Shown here in pieces: positions 33,656 through 44,900 of a stretch of 64,000 bases of DNA (its first letter is position 1; every line of letters begins with the position of its first letter). The DNA lies in contig NW_019211455.1 in assembly GCF_002443255.2 (NCBI RefSeq), forward strand, positions 47,365,489 through 47,429,488, read 5' to 3'. The translations under genes were made by a program, and so were the position numbers. The DNA comes from Varroa destructor. Lineage: Eukaryota; Arthropoda; Arachnida; Mesostigmata; Varroidae. Under the pieces are notes generated by a model. That model was not told where the DNA came from. It saw only the letters and a list, made by a program, of their open reading frames with translations, and did no database searches.

Positions 33656-35492
33656 GATCGATGAGACATATGGCAATGCACATCTTTTTCCATCTAGATG
33701 GGATGTGTGACAGGGATAATATTGGGAATAATCATTGTCAACGTTTCGTCACTTTGAAGCACCACCCCGTAAATGGTTTTTGTCTGTCAGCAATATATAT
33801 ATATATATATATCGAATCTGGAACAAAAGTTTCGACTTAGCACCGTCGTAGACTACCAGATTCGCAGCGTCGGTACACCTAACAATTCTATTCTAATCAT
33901 TCCCCCAAGACGTGTGCATGTAATCCGTTTTAGGTGTCTTTTCTTCCCTAGTACTGTGACCTGGATCAGGTCTAACTAAACTACCCACAACGACGTAACC
34001 ACACTTGTAAGCCCTCTTATTTGAAGCCGCTTGTTGCTTTTAAGGGTCTAAGCCATCTTTTTCATTTTGCTCCTGCCCCTCAAAAGCCCACGAAATCACG
34101 CTTACGTGCGTGCAAACTCGTACAGTGCTTTATGATTTATCCATACCCAAAGGTATGGGAACGCGTTTCTTTGGCTGAGTACTCTTCTAAAAATATATGT
34201 ATATATTATTTCATGTATATATATATATATATATATTTAATGTATATGCGCTATAGTGAGCTGCTACATCTGTACACAGCGTTTGGTACTCACGGCATAT
34301 CTTGCAAATACATTGACAACACAAGCTTTCGCTTGATCGACCGTTTCGTGCTATTCGATTCTTCCAAATATTGTTAATTTTTCACCTGCTACTTGCAATC
34401 CGTATATATAACCACATACAAGGAAAATACGTACACACTTAAGCCCATATCCTCTCTGACTTAGCCCCTATACAGAGACCCCCAGCAGGCGACCTTTTCT
34501 CCATCGACTACGTTTTATCATAGCAGCACTGATGTAATTCGCGTAGTTTTCGGTAAGTTAGCCCACCAACAACGCAGAACGGTTCCGTTATGTCAAGATT
34601 AACAAAGGATTTAGCGGTAGCCGTCATAAATAAAACTTCCTAGCAAGAAGTCCCACGGATAGATAGTCAGGGTCTGCTACTAGCTGAGTGAGACTGAAGC
34701 TGCATTTAATGTATAACTATATGTATATTAATATTACAATAATATTGACCACGTACGTCATTCAGTGTTTAGTGAGTAACGTTCCAAAGACTAAATCAAG
34801 CGAATTTCTACGCAAATGAGCGAATCGCAATTAATTTAGGACTTTTACGCCTGACCTAAACCTTCATCGTAGATCAGCTTTAAAGTTTTTCTAACTACTG
34901 ACAGTATTTGCCGCTGGGAATTGTTTGTTGGTTAACAGACCATCTTGAATGCAAACTACCACCATATTTAAATTGCTTCTGTTTTTTCTCACATTATTCT
35001 GTTGCCTTGCTGGTCAGTTTCGGCCAAAAATTAATTGCCATTCCTTTTAAGGCTCATCATGACCTATACGCACGCGCTCATGCTACAGCTAGGTCACCCC
35101 TCTTACCTACTGAGTCACACATGGACAGTGTGGGGCCCCCAAGGATGTATAAACTCTAATACACAAATAACAAATGCACACGCGACTCATAGCATTAGGT
35201 TAGCTTAACGAAGACAGCAATATCATGACAACAAGGGAGATGGCAATGCAACACGCCATTGTGCCCGAAGCGAATCGCATACTTCTACTGCTTCTTCTTT
35301 CGCTGTTCCTTATCTTCGAATAGTTTTGTTTTGATATCTGCCATATCACTCTATATGATGCGGTACCAGGCTATACGCCAGACAGTCACAGACTACACAA
35401 CGATTATCACGAAATATCGACCTCAAAACTCTGTCGTTTAGGTGTATCCAACAGCTAGGTCTATGCATATTAATTTTGAAAAAAAGGCTGCA
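31381..35492. other. Intergenic, microsatellite-rich region between PCID2 and the RNF19-like gene
   Basis: No credible exons. Most open frames run through AT microsatellites or are AT-rich. Several (AT)n runs cluster at 32.6-34.2 kb, with poly(T) tracts around them. Open frames at 32668-33173 and 34021-34377 on the plus strand have no splice signals or recognised motifs. Confidence 0.5.
32617..34236. repeat. Cluster of (AT)n microsatellites
   Basis: Four AT runs within 1.6 kb: 32617-32661, 33618-33652, about 33794-33813 and about 34216-34237. Such density is higher than in the rest of the window. Confidence 0.9.
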
Positions 35493-35498
35493 TTTATT
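35493..35498 (-). terminator. Possible polyadenylation signal of the RNF19-like gene
   Basis: Minus-strand AATAAA (plus TTTATT) lies about 400 bases beyond the stop codon at 35902. It is the first canonical hexamer I found downstream. Confidence 0.4.
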
Positions 35499-35901
35499 TA
35501 TATCGAACTAATCATTAATATGGTTGAGTGTTTGTTTACTTAATGACCAAATCGTCGATAGATGAGCGGACGAGAAGATAAGTTGCTTATGAATTTTTTG
35601 ACAGCTTTCTTTCGAATTCGGTACCTCCTTACAACACGTACACCTGTATCCTGTTTGCCTAGACAAGTTTTGTTATAGCGTTAGATTTGTTTAGCTAGAA
35701 GTTAGAACCAACCGACAACTCATATAAGCGAAAGGGGTAGTTGACCATATGTCAAGTGCTGCGTCTGCTGTGCTCCAATAGCTTGTCTTCGATGCCGTGG
35801 TAATCACGTTTGAGAAACGATGTCCTTTCCATCTCGTTTGTCTTACCAAGGGGGCAAGGCAGAGGTGTTTAGGCGTAACGTTGGCTACTTGCGGTTCAGT
35901 T

Positions 35902-38900
35902 CTATTTCGTCCCTTCGTTGACAGGTGGATCGTAGTTCAGGAGACTTCCAGCGAGCGCTCTCGTGGAGTCCTGGTTCGCTCGATCTTGCTCCATGTGAAC
36001 GGTGACCGTATGTAACCGGCCTGAGCCGCTCGCACCTGCACAGGATCCTCCGCCGCCAGATTCTTGAGTTCGCCCGCTCAGAACCGAGTCAACATCACCG
36101 ACACTGATGCTGATGTGGTCCTCCGTGCCTGAAAAAAAATATTCGGTCGAAATCGGTAAAAATTCGGTCGGTAACGGACACCACAATTAGTGCGAAGCGA
36201 TTGTTATGCGCAGTCTACAAGCAAGTAGTCGCATACATTTCTTCTTTTATTTTTGCTGACCGATGGTTCAACTACATTGCATCTAATGTCCACTTAGAAT
36301 CATTAATGACTACGGCTTGATAAGGCCTTGACCGCTTCTCTCTCTTTTTTTTGCAACGGTTCTATAGTAAATCTTTCATTGTGATTGAACTTGAAAAGTC
36401 AATCAGTTCATAATTCTAGTAAACTTTTAGACAATTGGCCCCAATGGTCCGCATCGAATGCTTCGTGTATATACAAACCAGATATAGTCGTCTTCGACGT
36501 TCTCCTGTGATGATGCTGCTGTTGTGAGGAGGATGACGCCGAATGGCTGAGACCGCCCTGGCTACCGCGGGTTTGCCTTTCCTGCGAATTCTGATCTCGA
36601 TGCGAATCAAGCGCCTTTTCTCTCTCTTCGGCCTGCTGTTCATAGAGACCTGGGCCCTCGTCGAACTCTAGCCTCACTCCGGATGACGATGCCTTTACCC
36701 CGCATCCACCTAACAAGATACATCAAATGATCAAACAAAACGATCGATGTGAAATCACGTGATCGGTGTGCGGTGACACATCCGAAATCAAGATATGTCG
36801 GAAATCGAGAAGACACTTTTTTTTTTGCCGCAGTAGAAGTTATCTTCATCTTTGTCGGTAAAATCGCCTCCATGCGACTCTACCAATAGAAGCGCGGGCG
36901 TACAAGAAGCGTCACAATGCTCCGGTCATCGGATGCAGACAGGACTGTTCGTAGTGCTCATGATTTCAATTGGGTTGTTAGAAGAAGGTGCATAAAAAGA
37001 TAATTGGCAGAGCTTCGCGTGTTATTCGGTCACACGGATAAATCGAGATCGATTTTCAGCTACGTTTTCAACCCTGGCCTCTTTCCGCCTATTCAACTTT
37101 GTTCTTGCTACAGTAGAGAACTGCTTCAGATCTACTGTTGTAGTCTACATCTACACCGTTGGTGCATTTACCGGTAGAATTTACATCCTGGTCCCGCTCT
37201 CACACGTACCAGATCTGAGTAAGCTGAGCGGTACGACCCCGTAAACATACGCAAGTAGGATCGGAACTCCAATTCCAACGGCTATGGCGGCCACAATCGG
37301 TGAAAACACCATCGACAAAATGACTCCGAGTGTGACCGCGGCATTCCGCTTTAGCGCGCTCTTCCCACGACACTTGGCGTAGACTTTTTTTCCGATAAAC
37401 ACAGGTATACCTGGAAGAAAAGACGAAACAGTGTTTGAAATACAAGGTTTCTAATTACGCTGAATCTATACGAATATAATGCGTTGTATATGTAGTCGAT
37501 ACGAGGTATACTAATACTTCTGATGTTCCGGCCACATACACACCTACTTGCTGATATTATTGAAACGGCGGAATACATCCACACAGCAAATCTGCCACGA
37601 AGTTAGCTAAACGCTACATCATTATTTCAGTTTCTATCCTACTAGGAGGTGTAAGGTTCAACCGAAACGGACTACCGTAATGCATGCGCATAAATTGAAG
37701 GACTTAGTCTCCGACGTCTGATGTACGTATTTCGTATTTTTCTCACGTTATGTTCGTTGCATGAAACGGCAGTTTAGTTTATTTTATTCATATGTAAACT
37801 GAAAATTGTACGAAACCGGTCGACATAGATGTCTCCAATGGCTAAACAAAATAAAGCCTTCGTGCTTACCAATAATAATACCAGGAATTGCAATACCGGC
37901 TATCAGAGCGATTCCAACCGGAGCGCCGACGAGCATACCGAGCTGCCAAAGGATTTTCTTTTTGCGCGACCATGGTTTCTTACCCCAGAAAGTGCATCCT
38001 GACGGCGACAAATAGTGCAGATCCGTAATTTGTTTAACACAAAGCCAACAGAACTCTTTGCCACAGATTCCACATGTCATATGATTGCAGCTGCCATCGT
38101 CGGCCTTAATAATTTGCATCTGTAAACAAACAAAAAACGTCTATAATTATTTGCAAATTTCTGTCATCGCTGTTTATAAATTTGAAACGAAGAAGAAATG
38201 TGGAACGTAGCCAAATATTCACGCCAAATCACAACTCTATTGTCATAACATGAACCATCGGACTATAAAGCGCTATGGCTGCCCAGCAAGATGACAATAG
38301 AGCTTAGTCATAGTCAGTTTGGCTATAGAAATACACGTAATTTTTATAGCCCATGCTTTTACGTTTAGCTGCACCTGGCACATTACTTGTAGCGTATTGT
38401 TCCGCCAAATGGTAAAAATCACACTGATTACCTACAAATGCTATACAGAAACTTGATTAGATACCATTATTAAATGATCGATTATTTATAACTTATTTCA
38501 TGGGCACACCATATTTAATAACGTCATCCATAACACCGAAGGTATCGGATACACAAAGCTGTTTGTTGTTGTTGTAGGGACAAACAGTTTTTTGTTTGTG
38601 TACCCTGTAAAGCATCAAACTTCTCAGTTATTATAATATGCTTTATTAACACGATACATACACCACAGCTCGGGCAGTTTTTCATCTCTTCTTTTCCCGA
38701 AAGTTTTCCACCGCCGTTTCCGCCTGCTCCAGCCCCCGACGATGTCGAAGCGAACGCAAACGGCGGGAATAGGCCTGTGCCATTTTCCTGACGCTGTTGT
38801 CTAGCCATATCGCAGGTGATATTCGGGTGCCACTCTTGTTTGCAGTGATAACAAAATTCTGTATCGCACCCCGGCCGTTGACACCTGCGCAGATATCCGT

Positions 38901-41900
38901 CGAATGAAAACAACCGAAAACGGAAGATTAGAAAAACAAAGCCGAATGAAAAAAACGTAACAGATTACATAGAGGAAATGTTGCAGCAAATGTTGTCAAT
39001 ACTCTTTCGAGTTCAACCTATTCGTATGAATAAATCAAATTATCTTGAATATTATCAATAGAACTATATATATATATATAATATATATAGTTCCATATTA
39101 TATATATATAGCCATATTATATACATATAACCATATTATATATATATAGAACTATATATATATAATATGGTTAGAACTATAATACGCAACCATTATCGGA
39201 GGGATAGCTAACAACTGAAGTGAACGGTACCACCGGAAGAACGAGCAATTGCAAAGAAACAAATTTATAGAAATGAAGCAGAGAATGTCTTTCTTTCTCT
39301 GGCCATGGTAATTTATTGAGTTTATTATCAAGTTTCTAGGATAACGAAACTCAGCGTAGCGTTCGGCCTGTTTAGCAGTATTGTTAAATCCCACAGTACG
39401 CTTAGTTACGTCTAGCATATTTATGAACTAGTCAATGTACAGTCAAGGCTGGAGCGGAATATCAGTCGCTAAATAAATAAAAAAAATAGTCTCTTGATAA
39501 GGGATTCGTGAAAATATCGCAAACTCTACCTCAATTAAACAACATGTTAGATATGAGGAACAGTATATGCATCAACCTTCTTGATAAACCTATATATATA
39601 TATATAATTAGCACTGTAATTAACGTTGCAGACAATAGATGCTTGGCCATTGTTAACTGTAATAAGTGCAGAAACAGTACTTGCAGTCATAGTAATTTCA
39701 ATTGCCCCTAACGTACATTGAACATACCGAAATGAGCTGTAAGCTTAGTTGAGCGTAAGTTGTACTACATAAACGGGGCAGTTATTACGCATAGTAGCTA
39801 CATATATATGTATATATGCAAAATAGTACGTTCAAATTAGGGAAAATTTTCGTGGACTGTCACAATTAGCATGCGTTCATATGGTACCATGTTCAAGCTA
39901 ATTCCTTCAAGAACAAACTAAGGGATTCATCACGGGCAAAAAGCAGCGCGCCATTTTCAAAATTTGAGCGAGGGCTGTCCGTTGGTTAATCTTTTCACCT
40001 TGCTTTTTTTTGTTTGAAATTAACTACATACATTACTACCAGATTTCACGTGGTTGTTAAAAAAAAACCCGGAAAAATTTCCATCAAAAAGAAGATCTTC
40101 GGTGGCGTTTAAATTTGAAGAGCTGGAAAACTACTCGAACAAGCAATAGTGACACATCTGAACTTTAACATAGAAATTGATGGCCGTTTTGAAGAGAAAA
40201 GTACAAATGTTCGATTGGGCCATCTTCAAAAACGCTAAACTTCAGCGCTTAGCGTTTTTGAGACACTTTTCATTTCCTTGTGCCACTCGGATCTTTCGCC
40301 CGATTTGAGCCTTTATCATTTTAGGACTTTAGACCTAGTATCAACTAAAAAAATTCCGCAAGAATTTTTGTTACGTAGTGTATTGAAGCGACATTTTAAT
40401 GCGTGACTACTTGGCGCGTAGTTACTACATGATTTTTATATGCAGATTAAAGAAGAATAATTTCGAAAATTACTAATAAGCGGTTTGAGTGCCGAATTGG
40501 AGCTGTGATCGCGGTGGATTAATTGATAAATTAAGTAACGCAAACCGTCATAGATGGCGCTTCTAGCACACGACAGAAAATCATAACAAAATTCCCAACT
40601 TTGATGCTTTAGCGTATATGTAAATACATTATGTGGTCGGTTTTTTTTTTATTTTGATGGCTGTGGAAGCACATAGGCTATATTATATTTGTTATCGAAT
40701 TTTTTTAAGCAAACTTTTATATAAGTTTGCATCAAAATAGCAAATGTGCTAAAATTGTTGTAATGTCCTCATCCAGATTTAACACAGAGCGTTTTGAGTA
40801 TAAGCGAGATGTTTACACAAATTCGTTATACTTTAAAATTTTGTTACGATAAAAGTATCAATGAAGTGTTACCTGGACCCACAAAAACAGTGTTGTTTAT
40901 AGTCGAGATGCGTTGTTGGAACAAACGGCCCACAGATAGTTCTATCGCTTTTGCTGTGGAAGTTTTGATGTACGGACGATGCTCCTCGCAGTGGTCGACC
41001 AATAGCAAATAAAACTTATAAAATTACTGCGAAAATTGATAAAGACCGACGCGTGAATAGCCATAAGATCGTCAAGGAAGTAGACATGGGCCGCCAAATG
41101 GTTTTAAACGATTTGACGAAAGCTGTCCACAAAAAGAGGCTCGACGCTTGGGTGCCATACGAATTAACGCAAAATAATACCATCGATCGTTTTTCTATCC
41201 GCAAAAAATCTACACGAACGCAACCAAAAAGGAGCCATTTCTAAAGCGGGTAATCACATGCCATAAAAACGTGAATCACGTATGAGAGTCATGTGCGAGA
41301 GGTGTCATGGTAAAAGTAAGGAAAAAGCTCCACGATCGGCGGCGTAACCCAAACTGACGATAAAGAAAATTACGCTACGTCTTTGGCGCAATCGGAAACG
41401 AGCGGGTAATTGATTCCGATATCAACTGGAAACCGCTGAAACGATTACAATAAGTCATCGAAAAAGTGTTACTTAGAAACTACAGAAGTTCTACAGTGAC
41501 GAAATTTTGGTATTACTAGAAAAAATGGTAGGAAGGCCGTAAATTAAAGTGGTGTATACTCAAAAGAACATATTTTGTTCACTTTTGACCTGAAGGCCGT
41601 TAATGTATTTTTAACCATCAAATATATATACGCTTAAATCTAAATATTTTTTGATCCATTTCCATGGTTTTCACGATCGCGTTTATTCAAGACGAAGGTC
41701 GTTCCAGGGGAATATAATAGAATAAATTTGCAGTTACGGTAAACATACAGCGCATCGGAATTCGAGTAAGTATTAACGATTACCCAGTCTCTTCACGCGG
41801 AATAAACCCCCATTAAGATTGTAGACCCCCTACCCCTCCTCTTTGTTTGAAATCGACAGTCTGTGTTATTGTAACACCCCATACAGCTTTTCAAAATCCG

Positions 41901-44900
41901 AGTAACGTTTCAACAAAACAAACCTTCAATGGGGGTTAGAATTAAAAGGCCTGAAAACTCATCGAAAAGCCTTTTTTTTTTCATAATCCTGAATATTAGA
42001 TATAGGCATTTGCAGCCATTTGCAACAAGAATATTTGAAGTCATTCAGATGAGCTTCATGATTTATGGATTAGCGAAGGTATATTTTGAAAATGATTAGC
42101 AGGTGGTTTTGGTCCTGAATTTCAGATGTAATTACGGAGAATAAAGGTTGGGCTAAATAGATGTAACGGTCAGGAGTAACTCTCTTTGTTATGTAAAAAT
42201 TCTCGTTGAAATGTCCTGTTGACAGCATGTACAGATCGGTAGATCGTTCTTCAAGACCTGTCAAGCTGGCAGCTTAGCCGTGACGGTCCATCGCCTCTTG
42301 ACATTAACATGAGCTCCGAGGACATCCACTGTTCCTGTTTTCATTGGTCCAGTATTCTCACGCTATGACGAACCCAAGTAGCAGTGGTAGCTAACCGCTA
42401 GTTATGGCGTTTGCTTAGCATACGATAGCTAGGTTCAATCGGTATCAAGAACGGGCATTCGAAAGAACACATATAAGCTGATATCTATATGTTTCGAGTT
42501 TTACGTCCGCTATAGCTGTTATAAGCATTGTTTTAGACAGTCCGCTTCCAGCACGAAACGCACCTGTACCTACGCTCGGATTCTAATTTCGACATTAGGT
42601 ATGTTCTGAACCTCAACCCCGTTAGCGAGATGTCACTGCTTGGCATTGTCGTCGCCCTGCTGTCGCGTCCCGCGTCCATTACGCAGCCGATAGAGTCTTG
42701 CTAAAGACCAAGTCGTTAGTTGATTGGCCAGTCGCTAGCGCCGTCGACGGTTAGTCTCTGTTGAGGTTCTCGCGGCGATTATATGGCTTTAAGCGTTTAA
42801 GTGGACTGCGAGTTTGTTCGATCTATTTTCAGACCGCTGGTAGATAGATGCTTACGTGGAGATGCATTGTTGTGGACATCAACAGATAGCAGACGGCCGA
42901 CGCTGTCCAGCAGGGCACCAAATTAGATTACCTAAACTGGCGTAAAACGGCTGACAACAAGCACGCGCTGTGCTAAATAACTCGCTTAGAGCGTGGCATT
43001 CATTTTGAGGCTGGTACTGCCTAAGGATACCTCTTAAGAGAGACACACAAGCAGAGTGGCTGACAAGAAATAACTGGATGGGGAGTGATCATTTCGGCGA
43101 ACGTTCGGCCGCATCCGTTTCACTTGGTCACAACATTTGCCACCCGTCGGTCCCTCCCGTACTAATTGAAGCTCAACATGGCGCCCTATGAAAACAGTGC
43201 TGACGTTCTTGTCGTTATTATTACTATATGTCACAAGCGGATTCGAATTATTAGATGAGCAACTACAATCGGTCCGTGCGAACCAACGTGGGATCCTGTG
43301 TTCCATATTGGCTTCACTCGAACTTGATATTCTTTTGAGGAAAGTTAGCACTTCTGTACATTGTCTCTTAATCGGAGCATGTTGGGGCAACGTTTCTACT
43401 GCTTGAATACATTGATGTTACTTTATACTATACTAACGCTGCGGTCGTGCTATGGTCGGTCGCGGCCAGACATAACGTTTAATACAATGGACATTTTCTC
43501 TTTAAAGCCACCTAGACAAAAATTATTGAAATAATACGGTTCACCAGTTTCTGTGATGATATCAGACCACATTATCTAGATACACATTAATACTTACTTA
43601 AGTTTGGGGCAAGTTGCGCAATTATTGGCTATAACGACGAACGTACAGTCGGGAGCCGGGCACCATCGTGAATCCGGATCCGTAGCCAGCACCCTTCGAA
43701 GCATAAACGCTTCATATTTAGCCATCGCCGCGTTGTCCTCGTTGAGTATGTTTTGGATGTCATTGGGATGGACATTTTCAGCGCACTCAGGGCACGCAAT
43801 GTTTCCCCGACCTTCCGAGATCTCCAAGCGCAGATATCGGCGCAGACAATCCCAGCATGCTCTATGAGAGCACAGCGTCAACTGTGATATAAGGGAACAT
43901 TAGATACGTAAAAAACATAGCCAAGTTTGAGAAGCTAGTTTTGCATTCTGCGCCTAGAAATTACACTGCAAAATAATCTCTATTACGCTAGTCTTAGTTA
44001 CGGATCAAGTACGTAACCCTTATAATGGTGTGTCTGGTGTATTGCTTGTTCTGGCACCAGGGTTGCCAAAAACATTACACACTTACCGATATCATTAACT
44101 TTATCATTCTACTATGTTCAAATTCAAAAGTACACCGGTATCGATAATCAAACGATTCGAGGAACTTTTACTAAGAGGAACCTATGCCGTTGTAAAATGA
44201 CTACGGAATATCTTTAGCAAATATTTAAGTAACTCTTAGCTTAGAGCCAAAAAATGTTTTTTCCAATGACGCTGCTAATATTAGAGTTTCACAGATCGTT
44301 TCACTCTCAGCGCTTCCGGTCGGATTTCGGGAAAACTTCATCTCTACCTACTAAAGTTTTCCAGTAGTATTCTGTGACCAAGAGGATTGACCGACTGAGA
44401 AAACTTTCGTTAAAAACGAGCCTAGTAAACAACAGGACATCGCGTTAAATAATATATCTTTAAAATTCTACTTCGTGGGAGTAGTGGAGTAACTATGGCT
44501 CTCAATGAAAGGCCACAAGACAGGTCACGTCAGCTCACAATAGTGATACAAGGTATAGAGAGAAATGGGACATCATATAGACTAGGCCTTCAGATACATA
44601 ATCTAAAACAGAAGTTTATGTCCGTGCGCGTTCGTGGAATATGGAAACAAAATGTTTGTCATTTTGAGAAGAAATATAGGCCGTATTTTTTCAGAACTCT
44701 CAAAATACATAATAACTTTTTGTATGAGCTGAATTATTTTTCACCGAAGAAAAATATACGAATGGAGCCAGTTAATGGACAGACAGGAAACATATTGAAG
44801 GGCAGTAACCTGTACCTGGGGCAGTTTATCTTTTTGGAAAAACATAGACACGACGGTCAAAATTGTCATGTCACTTCTTTGCAATTCTAGCGTACATAAC

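Noticed and set aside
34021..34377. 118-codon ORF containing IYIYIY
   Set aside because: The frame is extended by translating an AT microsatellite.
44495..44890. 131-codon plus-strand ORF inside RNF19 intron
   Set aside because: AT-rich codons, no splice sites or known motif; ORFs of this length are expected by chance in a window this size.
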